A stretch of 49,266 nt of DNA. Origin: Pedobacter sp. ASV17 (GTDB taxonomy: Bacteria; Bacteroidota; Bacteroidia; Sphingobacteriales; Sphingobacteriaceae). Positions 32,940 through 41,353 of the stretch are shown here, piece by piece (position 1 is the stretch's first letter; every line of letters starts with the position of its first letter). The DNA is taken from assembly GCF_016429065.1 (NCBI RefSeq), contig NZ_JAELTX010000024.1, positions 1-49,266 on the forward strand, in the 5' to 3' direction. Made by a program: the position numbers and the translations under genes. The notes under the pieces were generated by a model. The model saw only the letters and a list, made by a program, of their open reading frames with translations. It was not told the origin of the DNA and searched no databases.

Positions 32940-33563
32940 ATGAAAACAATCAACATAGAAACGTGGAAAAGAAGAGATCACTTTAAACTCTTCAGTCAGT
33001 TTGAAGAACCATTCTTCGGCGTGGTCGTGAATATCGACTGCACTAAAGCGTATACCAATGCCAAAGCCGATAAAAAATCGTTCTTTTTGCACTATTTGTA
33101 CAGAGCACTAAAAGCAGCAAATTCTATTGAAGAATTTCGTTACCGCATTTTAAACAACGAGGTCATCCTCCATGACCAAATTAGTGTTTCTACCACCATT
33201 AACAGGCCAAATGGCACTTTTGGTTTCGGTTACTTCGACTATAACAACGATGAGAGCATTTTTATTGCAGATGCTCAAAAAGCCGTAGAAGAAGTACAAA
33301 ATACCGAAGGATTAATCCCATCGCAAGCAGGTGCAAGCGAAATCCATTTTTCAGCCATCCCATGGATAGATTTCACCTCATTATCGCACGCCCGCAGTTT
33401 CAGCTTTCCAGACAGTGCACCAAAAATCTCCTTTGGAAAAGTTACCGAACAAAATGGAATCAAAACAATGCCCGTATCTATCCATATCCATCATGGCTTG
33501 GCCGATGGTTACCATGTGGGACTGTTTGTAGAGAAATTTCAGGCGTTGATGAACGAGACCTAA
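32940..33563 (+). CDS. Chloramphenicol acetyltransferase-like protein
   Basis: 207 residues, close to the roughly 215 of type A CATs. The active-site motif near the C-terminus is HIHHGLADGYHVG, with the catalytic histidine and the conserved aspartate, and PWIDFTSLSHA fits the family core. Classical CATs transfer acetyl from acetyl-CoA to the 3-hydroxyl of chloramphenicol. A chromosomal copy with HHGLADGYHV instead of the usual HHAVCDGFH may act on another acceptor. It stands alone between palindromic repeats and the flavoprotein gene. Confidence 0.85.
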   Translation: MKTINIETWKRRDHFKLFSQFEEPFFGVVVNIDCTKAYTNAKADKKSFFLHYLYRALKAANSIEEFRYRILNNEVILHDQISVSTTINRPNGTFGFGYFDYNNDESIFIADAQKAVEEVQNTEGLIPSQAGASEIHFSAIPWIDFTSLSHARSFSFPDSAPKISFGKVTEQNGIKTMPVSIHIHHGLADGYHVGLFVEKFQALMNET

Positions 33564-33648
33564 ACCTTGTCATCGTTTTGAAATATTAAATGCAACAATA
33601 TTGCATTATTGATTTAATGCGTATTTTCGTCTACACAATTAAACGAAC

Positions 33649-34563
33649 ATGGAAATTTCAAAAACATACGATGTCATTATTATCGGGGGCAGTTATGCAG
33701 GTCTATCTGCTGCAATGGCTTTGGGCCGAGCCATCCGAACCGTATTGGTATTAGACAATGGCAAGCCCTGCAATGCGCAAACGCCCCACTCCCATAACTT
33801 CCTCACTCAAGACGGAAAAACCCCAAAGGAAATTGCAAGCATCGCGAAACAACAGGTTTCAAATTACGATACCATCAGTTTTGTTGACGATACGGCTGTA
33901 ACAGCTACCAAAACAAGCAAAGGCTTTCAAATTGGTACTGCCAAGGGCGATGTTTTTGAAACCAAAAAAATCATTTTCGCCAGCGGCGTTAAAGATGAAT
34001 TCCCTAATATTGAAGGTCTTGCTGAATGTTGGGGCATTTCGGTAATCCACTGCCCTTACTGCCATGGCTACGAAGTGCGCAACCAAACCACTGGAATTTT
34101 TGCCAATGGCGATATTGCCTACGAGTTTACCAAATTGATTTGGAACTGGAGCAAAGACTTAACCCTATTTACCAATGGAAAGTCTACCCTAAATCCAGAA
34201 CAAACAAAAACCCTTCAATCAAGGCAAATTAACATCGTTGAACAAGAAATTGTTAAAGTTTCCCATCAAAATGGACAGCTCGAACATTTAGTATTTGCCG
34301 ATGGAACTACGCAACATTTAAATGCTTTATACGCTAAATTGGGCTTTAAGCAAAGTACGGAACTTCCCACTCACTTAGGCTGCGAACTATCTGAAAGCGG
34401 CTATATCAATGTAGATATGATGCAAAAAACCACTATTGATGGAATATTTGCCTGTGGCGATAATACCAACATGATGCGTTCTGTAGCCAATGCTGTTTAT
34501 AGCGGAAACATGGCAGGAGCCATGGCCAGCAAAGAATTAATCGCTGAAGAATTTAGTCTTTAA
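33649..34563 (+). CDS. Thioredoxin reductase-like FAD/NAD(P) oxidoreductase
   Basis: 304 residues. The FAD motif is VIIIGGSYAGLSAAMALGRA at residues 10-29, and the FAD-tail motif is GIFACGDNTNMMRSVANAV. The redox-active pair is in HCPYCHGYEVR (CPYC) rather than the CAxC of standard TrxB. Together with the less regular NAD(P) loop (TGIFANGDIAYE), this places it in a group of small TrxR-like flavoproteins that may reduce disulfides of other partners. No thioredoxin gene is adjacent. A hairpin terminator shared with the convergent gene follows. Confidence 0.85.
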   Translation: MEISKTYDVIIIGGSYAGLSAAMALGRAIRTVLVLDNGKPCNAQTPHSHNFLTQDGKTPKEIASIAKQQVSNYDTISFVDDTAVTATKTSKGFQIGTAKGDVFETKKIIFASGVKDEFPNIEGLAECWGISVIHCPYCHGYEVRNQTTGIFANGDIAYEFTKLIWNWSKDLTLFTNGKSTLNPEQTKTLQSRQINIVEQEIVKVSHQNGQLEHLVFADGTTQHLNALYAKLGFKQSTELPTHLGCELSESGYINVDMMQKTTIDGIFACGDNTNMMRSVANAVYSGNMAGAMASKELIAEEFSL

Positions 34564-34581
34564 GCAATTAACGCATCATAA

Positions 34582-34618
34582 ATTACTCCAATAACCTTTC
34601 CTTTATTGGAGTAATCTT
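34582..34618. terminator. Bidirectional terminator between convergent genes
   Basis: attactccaata (34582-34593) and tattggagtaat (34604-34615) make a perfect 12-bp stem with a 10-base loop, followed by a T run. It serves the flavoprotein gene (+) and possibly the permease-like gene (-). Confidence 0.8.
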
Positions 34619-35110
34619 TTAACATTCGTTGGATGACTTTATATTTTCTGACAAGGCCTGCACCATTTTCATCACCTTCCTACGATGCAATTTCTGTGCT
34701 ACATCAATAGAATGCGATTGATGGATGTTACTTTCATTTTTGGCCAGTTCAGCCAGCGTTACATAAAATTTATGGAACTGATCCAATTCCTGTTCCGTTA
34801 AATCTTCAATATCCACCATTCTATTACTGGCTTTTTCATGTGCTGCAATCAGCTCATTTAGTTTAAGCTGTATGGCCTTGCCATCTTTATTTTGCGCTTT
34901 TTGAATTAAAAACACCATTAAAAAGGTGATAATGGTTGTTCCTGTATTGATCACCAACTGCCAAGTTTCCGAATAATTGAAAATAGGGCCTGATACTGCC
35001 CAGGCCACCACAATGATTACGGCTGAAATAAATGCGGGCGAACTTCCTGTGAACTTGGTGGCGGCATTTGAGAAACGCTCAAACAATCCAATTTTGTTTT
35101 CTTTGCTCAT
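34619..35110 (-). CDS. Low-affinity iron permease family protein
   Basis: 163 residues. Two transmembrane helices (FISAVIIVVAWAVSGPIF and LVINTGTTIITFLMVFLIQKAQ) are followed by KAIQLKLNELI, the typical core of the small 'low affinity iron permease' family. A charged helical C-terminus of about 80 residues follows. The family name comes from the fungal Fet4 transporter; whether bacterial members transport iron is unproven. It is transcribed leftward toward the shared terminator. Confidence 0.82.
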   Translation of the reverse strand: MSKENKIGLFERFSNAATKFTGSSPAFISAVIIVVAWAVSGPIFNYSETWQLVINTGTTIITFLMVFLIQKAQNKDGKAIQLKLNELIAAHEKASNRMVDIEDLTEQELDQFHKFYVTLAELAKNESNIHQSHSIDVAQKLHRRKVMKMVQALSENIKSSNEC

Positions 35111-35168
35111 ATAAATATCCTATTATAACATTCAATTTAGTGTTTTATAATCAAATCTACACCATTTA

Positions 35169-35315
35169 ATGCTAGCCGCATTCTACTACACTTTCTTAAG
35201 TTTCATTTCTAAATTATCCGTGTTGGTGGCAATCTACACACTACCTTTTGAAGACCTACTGGATACACTGGAACAAAAAAATGTAGGATCAGATTCACTT
35301 ACCACAAACAAATGA
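35169..35315 (+). CDS. Possible small hydrophobic ORF, 48 aa
   Basis: ATG-to-TGA frame of 48 residues in the space between two leftward genes. MLAAFYYTFLSFISKLSVLV is hydrophobic, followed by a polar tail (LLDTLEQKNVGSDSLTTNK). It could be a single-span membrane peptide. No promoter, homology or neighbour supports it, and the frame may be chance. Confidence 0.2.
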   Translation: MLAAFYYTFLSFISKLSVLVAIYTLPFEDLLDTLEQKNVGSDSLTTNK

Positions 35316-35340
35316 TACCTGAAAAAGTTCAGAAAAGGGA

Positions 35341-36240
35341 TTAAAAACGGCGTCTTTTGACCAGCACGTCTACCATAGAAAGCTTTCCTACCTTATTAAA
35401 AGTATGAGTAGCTAGCAGATTTCTTTCCCAATTTGGCTTAATATGCGCTACCTCTTCCTCTAAATACTCATTTTCGTTTAAGGTGATGATTTGATTTATG
35501 CACATTGCCCAACCATACCTTTTAGAACAATCTTGTGATGGCCTGTACAAAACACCTTCATCCTCAAAAATATTACCCGCTGGTCTAGCGCTACCTATAT
35601 TGCTCACTACGGGGTTAGCAGCATGAGCAACCCAATGATTGGACAGCAAATCGTCGCTATAAAAAATATGAAGGTCTTTATTAGTGGTCACACCTTCTTT
35701 AGGTTCTATCATGGTAAACAGCCAGTATTTACCCTGATGAAATGTAATAGTGGAGTCAGCCGCAATTACATTTTCCATTAAAGTACTACAGTAAGTCCAT
35801 TTCAAAGGAAAATCTTCGCATTCATAAAGTACTACTGTTTTATTCGCTGTACTTTCAGGAATCATGTAATAGGTATCCTGTAGTTTAAATATGAAAGGAT
35901 ATGATAAATGGTAGGGCTGTTCTAAAATTTTTTGGCTTTTTAACGGCTTGCTCATCTCTTCATTAAGTTCAATTAAAGAAATGTACCCCTTGCCCTCTCC
36001 ATATTTTAGTTCTTCTACAAAAACATAATACACACCATTTTCCTCAACAATAAAAGGATCTGCCCAAAACCGATCTTTGGGAGGGAGAATTTGCTGATAG
36101 GTATTAAATTGATCATTAAATCCAATCCCAGTATTTTGATCAAACTTATATCGTAATTGCCATTGCTCAATGAACAACAATTCATAAACGATTTTCTTTA
36201 AGTAAGTTAAAACCCTATTATAGGCAGATAGGATGGGCAT
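35341..36240 (-). CDS. Beta-propeller protein of the glycan-processing type (GINT1 N-terminal-like)
   Basis: 299 residues. The repeated motifs DRFWADPFIVEENGVYYVFVEE, HLSYPFIFKLQDTYYMIPES and ADSTITFHQGKYWLFTM, then ARPAGNIFEDEGVLYRPSQDC, form the blades of a five-bladed beta-propeller. The closest family by pattern is the N-terminal domain of glucosamine inositolphosphorylceramide transferase 1, related to GH43-type folds, often found in polysaccharide loci. The substrate is unknown and no other glycan genes surround it. No signal peptide is evident, so it is probably cytoplasmic. Confidence 0.7.
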   Translation of the reverse strand: MPILSAYNRVLTYLKKIVYELLFIEQWQLRYKFDQNTGIGFNDQFNTYQQILPPKDRFWADPFIVEENGVYYVFVEELKYGEGKGYISLIELNEEMSKPLKSQKILEQPYHLSYPFIFKLQDTYYMIPESTANKTVVLYECEDFPLKWTYCSTLMENVIAADSTITFHQGKYWLFTMIEPKEGVTTNKDLHIFYSDDLLSNHWVAHAANPVVSNIGSARPAGNIFEDEGVLYRPSQDCSKRYGWAMCINQIITLNENEYLEEEVAHIKPNWERNLLATHTFNKVGKLSMVDVLVKRRRF

Positions 36241-36407
36241 AGATCAATATTAGTAATCGTTAAAAATTAGCGAGGTTAACGAAGGCAAAGCAAGCTAATT
36301 TCAATTTATATGCTAACCTAGGTGAATAAATTAACCTTGTCCACCTTTTATCAAGTATAAAACATAGTTAGCAAAAAACAAGTATAGCACAACTTGTTCA
36401 AAATAAA

Positions 36408-36434
36408 AAATGCCGCATTTTTGGTGCGGCATTT
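36408..36434 (-). terminator. fbaA intrinsic terminator
   Basis: aaatgccgca (36408-36417) pairs with tgcggcattt (36425-36434). On the reverse strand the stem is followed by a T run, 18 bases after the fbaA stop codon. Confidence 0.85.
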
Positions 36435-36451
36435 AGTTATCTTTTATTGAA

Positions 36452-37531
36452 TTATAACTTATCGTTTACATTCACGCAGTTCAAATCTTCGAAAGCCACT
36501 TTTAAACGAGCTACGAAAGTTTCTTCTGCTTTACGCAACCAAACACGTGGGTCGTAGAATTTCTTGTTAGGCTTATCTTCACCATCTGGGTTACCAATTT
36601 GACCTTGCAAATAAGCTTCATTGTTTTTGTAGAAACCTAAAATACCATCCCAAAATGCCCATTGCAAATCAGTATCGATGTTCATTTTAATGGCTCCGTA
36701 TGAAATAGCTTCTCTAATTTCTTCCTGTGAAGAACCAGAACCACCGTGAAATACAAAGTTGATTGGTTTTTCAGCCGTTAAACCGTATTTCTCCTTGATG
36801 AAATCTTGTGAATTTTTCAAGATGATTGGCTGTAATTTCACGTTACCTGGTTTGTAAACACCATGTACGTTACCAAAAGCAGCAGCAACCGTAAACTGAT
36901 CGCTCACTTTGCTCAGTTCTTCGTAAGCATAAGCCACTTCACTAGGCTGGGTATATAATTTAGAGCTGTCTACATCGCTATTGTCAACGCCATCTTCCTC
37001 GCCGCCAGTAACACCTAGCTCAATTTCGATAGTCATTCCCAATTTCTTCATACGCTCTAGGTATTTTGCAGAAATTTCAAGGTTTTCTTCAATCGGCTCT
37101 TCAGAAAGATCCAACATGTGCGAAGAAAACAAAGGCTTGCCAGTTTCAGCGAAGAATTTCTCGCCGTGATCCAACAATCCGTCAATCCAAGGCAACAATT
37201 TTTTAGCAGCATGGTCAGTGTGTAAAATCACCGCAATACCATAGTGTTCAGCCAATAAATGTACGTGCTTAGCAGCAGAAACAGCGCCTAAAACACATGC
37301 TTGTAGGTTATCATTGTTTAAGGTTTTACCTGCATAAAACTGTGCGCCACCGTTAGACAATTGAATAATTACTGGCGAATTTACCGCCTTAGCAGTTTCC
37401 ATTACCGCATTAATCGTATTGGTTCCTGTTACGTTTACTGCTGGAAGTGCAAATTGATGTTTTTTGGCCTGCTCAAACAGTTCCTGTACAGCAGCTCCAT
37501 GAATTACGCCTTTGTAGCCTTTTAAACTCAT
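36452..37531 (-). CDS. fbaA: Class II fructose-bisphosphate aldolase
   Basis: 359 residues, typical of class IIA aldolases. Zinc ligands are in VILHTDHAAKKLLPW, IEIELGVTGGEEDGVDN and VFHGGSGSSQEEI, with MNIDTDLQWAFWDGI near the substrate phosphate site. It cleaves fructose-1,6-bisphosphate to DHAP and glyceraldehyde-3-phosphate in glycolysis and runs in reverse in gluconeogenesis. It is monocistronic, with its own consensus promoter (37596-37626) giving a leader of about 60 bases, and a terminator downstream. Confidence 0.96.
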   Translation of the reverse strand: MSLKGYKGVIHGAAVQELFEQAKKHQFALPAVNVTGTNTINAVMETAKAVNSPVIIQLSNGGAQFYAGKTLNNDNLQACVLGAVSAAKHVHLLAEHYGIAVILHTDHAAKKLLPWIDGLLDHGEKFFAETGKPLFSSHMLDLSEEPIEENLEISAKYLERMKKLGMTIEIELGVTGGEEDGVDNSDVDSSKLYTQPSEVAYAYEELSKVSDQFTVAAAFGNVHGVYKPGNVKLQPIILKNSQDFIKEKYGLTAEKPINFVFHGGSGSSQEEIREAISYGAIKMNIDTDLQWAFWDGILGFYKNNEAYLQGQIGNPDGEDKPNKKFYDPRVWLRKAEETFVARLKVAFEDLNCVNVNDKL

Positions 37532-37595
37532 TTTATATTTAGTTTTAAATTGTTTCGAAGTTAGGAATTTTAATCTAACTATAGATGTTATTTGG

Positions 37596-37626
37596 CAAAT
37601 GTAATCAAAAATTACTTATTGTCAAT
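37596..37626 (-). promoter_or_regulatory. fbaA promoter
   Basis: On the reverse strand: ATTG (37626-37623), a 19-base spacer, then TACATTTG (37603-37596), a close match to TTTG-N19-TAnnTTTG. It lies 64 bases upstream of the fbaA ATG. Confidence 0.75.
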
Positions 37627-37659
37627 TATACACTAAGTTTGCTTTTTTTTTAGTAGTTA

Positions 37660-38120
37660 GGGATTAGGAATTAGTAGTTAGTAATTGAGCATTCACTCAT
37701 TCCGTTGCTATTTTGTCATCCAGAGTGCACTTGTACCGACACTTCGGTAACGAAGGATCTCTAATCCTGGTTAATCGTTTAATTGTTCACTGGTTCATTG
37801 GTTCATTAGCTATTACTAGTCACTAACCATTAGTTTCTAACTACTAATCCCTAACTCCTAACCACTAGCCACTAACTACTAGTGGCTAGTGATTGAGCAC
37901 TTGTTCATTCCGTTGCTATTTTGTCATCCAGAGTGCACTTGTACCGACACTTCGGTAACGAAGGATCTCTAATCTTGGTTAATCGTTTAATTGTTCACTG
38001 GTTCATTAGCTATTACTAGTCACTAACCACTAGCCACTAGTTTCTAACTACTAATCCCTAGCTCCTAACCACTAATCACTAGCCACTAACTACTAGTTCC
38101 TAGTCCCTAACTCCCTACCT
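37660..38120. repeat. 208-bp duplication embedded in degenerate short repeats
   Basis: A segment starting attccgttgctattttgtc occurs at about 37699 and again at about 37907 (period 208). It holds the hairpin ccgacacttcggtaacgaagg and a ttcactggttcatt segment; the second copy has lost one ttcattgg unit. Around and between the copies are many short repeats of the kind actagccactaacta / ctaatccctaactcc, with internal palindromes such as actagtggctagt. This fills nearly all of the space 37532-38184 together with the two flanking promoters. No ORF is supported. Confidence 0.8.
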
Positions 38121-38131
38121 TCACTTTTAAG

Positions 38132-38161
38132 TTTGCGTTAATTTTTTTTTTCGTTTCTTTG
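38132..38161 (+). promoter_or_regulatory. accD promoter
   Basis: TTTG (38132-38135), an 18-base spacer, then TTTCTTTG (38154-38161), one base off TAnnTTTG. It lies 23 bases before the accD ATG. Confidence 0.6.
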
Positions 38162-38184
38162 TAGTCGCATTTTTAAAAAGTAAC

Positions 38185-39030
38185 ATGTCTTGGTTTAGAA
38201 GAGAGAAAAAAGGGATCAGTACCAGCACTGAAGAAAAAAAAGAAGCTCCTGATGGTTTGTGGAACAAATGTCCAAACTGTAAAAAGGCGCTTCACAGTGC
38301 CGACCTTCAAGAAAACAAGTGGGTTTGTCAATATTGCAGCTATCACCTTAGGGTAGGTTCTAAAGAATATTTTCACGTACTTTTCGACAATAACGAATAT
38401 ACAGAACTATTTGCTGATCTTACTTCGGGCGACCCGTTGAACTTTATCGACAGCAAACCATATACCGATAGGCTTTTAGAAACTACCAAAAAAACTGGGC
38501 TTAAAGACGCTATTCGTGCTGCCCACGGTAAAATTGAAGGCGAGGAAATCATGATTGCCTGTATGGATTTCAATTTTATTGGTGGTTCAATGGGTTCGGT
38601 AGTAGGCGAAAAAATTGCCAGATCTATCGATTACAGCCTTAAAAAGAAAGTTCCTTTCCTAATGATTTCAAAATCAGGTGGAGCAAGGATGATGGAAGCT
38701 GCGTTTTCATTAATGCAGATGGCCAAAACTTCTGCTAAGCTGGCCCTATTAAGCCAAGCTAAAATCCCTTACATTTCGCTATTAACCGACCCTACCACTG
38801 GTGGTGTAACGGCTTCTTATGCCATGTTGGGCGACATTAACATTGCCGAGCCAGGCGCCCTAATCGGTTTTGCTGGACCTCGTGTAATTAAAGAAACCAT
38901 TAAAAAAGATTTGCCAAAAGGCTTCCAAACGTCAGAATTTGTATTGGAGCATGGCTTCCTTGATTTCATTGTTGACCGTAGAGAAATGAAAGCTAAATTG
39001 GCTACATTCTTGAAAATGATGAAAAAATAA
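38185..39030 (+). CDS. accD: Acetyl-CoA carboxylase carboxyltransferase, beta subunit
   Basis: 281 residues. The N-terminal zinc finger is C29-x2-C32 ... C48-x2-C51 (KCPNCKK and VCQYCSYHL). The carboxyltransferase core has [37 protein letters not shown] and [18 protein letters not shown], with the crotonase-like oxyanion loop GFAGPRVI. It works with AccA to make malonyl-CoA for fatty acid synthesis. A stem-loop terminator lies downstream at 39100-39144. Confidence 0.95.
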   Translation: MSWFRREKKGISTSTEEKKEAPDGLWNKCPNCKKALHSADLQENKWVCQYCSYHLRVGSKEYFHVLFDNNEYTELFADLTSGDPLNFIDSKPYTDRLLETTKKTGLKDAIRAAHGKIEGEEIMIACMDFNFIGGSMGSVVGEKIARSIDYSLKKKVPFLMISKSGGARMMEAAFSLMQMAKTSAKLALLSQAKIPYISLLTDPTTGGVTASYAMLGDINIAEPGALIGFAGPRVIKETIKKDLPKGFQTSEFVLEHGFLDFIVDRREMKAKLATFLKMMKK

Positions 39031-39099
39031 ACGGTTAATTGTTAAACTGTTTAATTGCTTAATTGAACTGCTAACTATAAACTGAAAATTATTAAACTG

Positions 39100-39144
39100 A
39101 AAAGCAGGGTTCGTACATTTCACAATGTCAGCCCTGCTTTTTGG
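39100..39144 (+). terminator. accD terminator
   Basis: aaaagcaggg (39100-39109) pairs with ccctgctttt (39132-39141), with a 22-base loop and flanking T. It lies about 70 bases after the accD stop. Confidence 0.75.
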
Positions 39145-39279
39145 CTTTAGTAGCTCGCTACGCTTCACAAGCTACCGCCGTCAATCAGGTTTATCATACA
39201 TTAACCTGTGCTATTTACTTTAACCTAAACCCTAACAACCTGAGTTTAGCCAGCAAGATCATTGGTAACTAGCCACAAA

Positions 39280-39385
39280 CTGATGCTGATCCCGAATGTT
39301 CGGGACAGCATGACGAAGCGTTGATTTAGCGTCACCCTGACCTGTAGCGAAGCGGAAAGCTATGCAATAAATTCATTTCAGGGTC
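39280..39385. repeat. REP-like element before the NTF2-like gene
   Basis: Includes the hairpin gatcccgaatgttcgggac and tgctg / cagca pairing at about 39282-39312, then an imperfect ctgacc ... ggtcag pair (about 39338-39385). It is the main content of the 510-base gene-free space 39031-39540 besides the accD terminator. Confidence 0.5.
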
Positions 39386-39540
39386 AGCCATACAAAAAAC
39401 ATTTAAAAAACAATTAAAATCAGGTTATTAGCAAATTTGCGTTACTATTGTTTGACCCTTGTTTTTTTGATTTAGTAATTATGGAGTACATCCAAAACAT
39501 TTCTTAACTTAACATCAAATAAACCAACGGTTCAAAAGGT

Positions 39541-39987
39541 ATGAAACACATCATCCTCTATTTGATTTTCTTCTGCGCATACCAAAGTGTGTCGGCACAA
39601 ACCAAGCAAGATTCCATTGCCATTAAACAAGCTGCATTAGACTACATCGAATCACAACACCAACCAAATCCAGCGCAAATGGAACGTGCCTTACATCCCC
39701 GAATGGTAAAAAGAACCTTTTGGAACGACAAAGCCACTGGCAAAGATTACGTAAGGGAAACCTCCACAGAATCGATGGTTTTACTTGCCGAAAGCTATAA
39801 CAAAAAGGGAGATAAATTTCCTGCTATTCCTAAAAAAGAAGTCAAATTTCTGGATATTTCCGAAAGAACGGCATCTCTTAAACTCATTGCCGACGAATGG
39901 ATTGACTACATGCACCTCGTTAAACTAAACGGCGCTTGGAAAATCATCAATGTTCTTTGGCAATACAACGATGTTAAACAGCATTAA
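39541..39987 (+). CDS. Exported NTF2-like protein (lumazine-binding-like)
   Basis: 148 residues. Signal peptide MKHIILYLIFFCAYQSVSAQ. The mature part has an initial helix (AIKQAALDYIESQHQPNPAQMERALHPRMVKRTF) and closing strands (KVKFLDISERTASLKLIADEWIDYMHLVKLNGAWKIINVLW in outline), the pattern of the putative lumazine-binding/SnoaL-like NTF2 fold. Such proteins bind small ligands; the role is unknown. It precedes the YCII gene by 5 bases, so the two are co-transcribed. Confidence 0.8.
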   Translation: MKHIILYLIFFCAYQSVSAQTKQDSIAIKQAALDYIESQHQPNPAQMERALHPRMVKRTFWNDKATGKDYVRETSTESMVLLAESYNKKGDKFPAIPKKEVKFLDISERTASLKLIADEWIDYMHLVKLNGAWKIINVLWQYNDVKQH

Positions 39988-39992
39988 TCATC

Positions 39993-40448
39993 ATGAAAAA
40001 AATATTATTCGCTATACTACTCGCGAACTTTGCACTTTACAGCCAAGCACAAGAAAAGGCAAAATACGACGAAGCCCTCGCTAAAAAACTGGGTGCCGAT
40101 AACTACGGCATGAAAATGTATGTACTGGTGATCCTTAAAACGGGGAGCAACACCACGACCACCAAAGCGCAAACCGATAGTTTATTTAAAGGCCACATGA
40201 GTAATATGGAAGTGCTTTCCAAAGCCAACAAACTCATTGTAGCAGGTCCGTTAGGGAAAAACGAAAAGCAGTACCGAGGCATCTTTATTTTAAACACCAA
40301 GTCAATTGATGAAGCAAAAACATGGCTAGCTACCGACCCAGCAGTAAACGCCAAACTGCTGGATGCCGAACTTTATAATTGGTATGGCTCTGCGGCACTT
40401 GCCGAATATTTGCCTTATCACGACAAAGTACAGAAAAGCAGTTTCTAG
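39993..40448 (+). CDS. Exported YCII-related protein
   Basis: 151 residues. The signal peptide is MKKILFAILLANFALYSQAQ. The mature part is a YCII-type ferredoxin-like alpha-beta domain: MKMYVLVILKTG, then AQTDSLFKGHMSNMEVLSKANKLIVAGPLG, then YRGIFILNTKSIDEAKTWLATDPAV. YCII domains usually act in small-molecule dehydratase or lyase chemistry and are mostly cytoplasmic; export is a Bacteroidota habit. The pairing with an exported NTF2-like protein suggests a common periplasmic role, not determinable here. Confidence 0.83.
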   Translation: MKKILFAILLANFALYSQAQEKAKYDEALAKKLGADNYGMKMYVLVILKTGSNTTTTKAQTDSLFKGHMSNMEVLSKANKLIVAGPLGKNEKQYRGIFILNTKSIDEAKTWLATDPAVNAKLLDAELYNWYGSAALAEYLPYHDKVQKSSF

Positions 40449-40542
40449 GAATAGAACATTTGCCATTTACAAGCTAATTCTCACATTAACTCATCATCAC
40501 ATTGGCCCATTATCACATCATCTCATTATCAGACGAACCATC

Positions 40543-41268
40543 ATGCGTAGAACTTTAACAGCAGCACTTTACCTAGCCATTACCCTAATCTCTCAACTTA
40601 CATACGCACAAAAAAAATCGACGGTAGTCGTGTGGCAACCTTCGCATCAAACCGATACTGGTGTAGATTTCAATGAAGCGCAAACCTGCAATACCATAGC
40701 AGAAGCCGCCATGAAAAAATCACCGATGAAAAAGGAGTACAAAGTGTGGAGCTTAAATGAGCCGAACCTACATCATGCCAATCAAGGGAGCAATACTTTA
40801 CTTGCCCACACTGCCGACGTGGTAGATAGTAAAATATCAGGTTATGCTTTCGAACTCCATAAATCCAACGAACTAAAACCAGACGTTTTCATTTCCTTCC
40901 ATAACAATGGCGGCACCAAACAACACGCCATTTGGGGATTTATCCACGAAGGTGATGAATACGAGAAAGATAATCGGGAATTAGCGGCCCGCTTAACGGC
41001 AGCAATAGCCTCGGTAACTGATTTAACCAACAAAGGTGTTTTTGGTGATAGCTGGCCTAATAGAAATGACTATAGATGTAAAGAAACTGGCAAAAGAGCA
41101 TTTTATAGCTTAGATGAAAATGTAAACAAAGCCAAATACAGGGTACTTTTAGAAGTTGGTGATATGGGGCAAAGTAGGGATTTCCTGCTCAACAAAGATA
41201 ATCTGGTAAAAATGGGCGAAGCTGTAAAAGAGGCCTTGTTGATTTGGCTAAAAGAAAAAGGATTATAG
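40543..41268 (+). CDS. Exported N-acetylmuramoyl-L-alanine amidase-like protein
   Basis: 241 residues from the ATG at 40543, which gives a signal peptide (MRRTLTAALYLAITLISQLTYAQ); the frame is open further upstream to 40363 but that part overlaps the YCII gene and has no signal. The Amidase_3-like zinc site can be traced: WQPSHQTDTG (His), DVFISFHNNGGT (the family's S-x-H-x-N) and YRVLLEVGDM (catalytic Glu). It probably cleaves the amide bond between muramic acid and the peptide in peptidoglycan. The 94 bases before it hold degenerate repeats of cattatcacatc-like sequence. Confidence 0.75.
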   Translation: MRRTLTAALYLAITLISQLTYAQKKSTVVVWQPSHQTDTGVDFNEAQTCNTIAEAAMKKSPMKKEYKVWSLNEPNLHHANQGSNTLLAHTADVVDSKISGYAFELHKSNELKPDVFISFHNNGGTKQHAIWGFIHEGDEYEKDNRELAARLTAAIASVTDLTNKGVFGDSWPNRNDYRCKETGKRAFYSLDENVNKAKYRVLLEVGDMGQSRDFLLNKDNLVKMGEAVKEALLIWLKEKGL

Positions 41269-41315
41269 CCTTTGCAACATTTCTATTAATGAGGGTTTAA
41301 AACAGACTTATTGGC

Positions 41316-41323
41316 TACTTTTG
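41316..41323 (+). promoter_or_regulatory. -7 box for the M28 peptidase gene
   Basis: TACTTTTG matches TAnnTTTG and ends 30 bases before the ATG at 41354. It covers the TTG that would start a longer reading frame, which argues against that start. Confidence 0.5.
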
Positions 41324-41353
41324 AAGTCTATTGACAAAGAAAACAAACCTAAA

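Noticed and set aside
32940..33563. Acquired chloramphenicol resistance gene on a mobile element
   Set aside because: The CAT-like gene has no transposase, integron site or resistance neighbours; it sits among ordinary chromosomal genes.
40363..40542. Amidase start at 40363
   Set aside because: The extension overlaps the YCII gene, contains low-complexity histidine/threonine stretches and hides the clear signal peptide starting at 40543.
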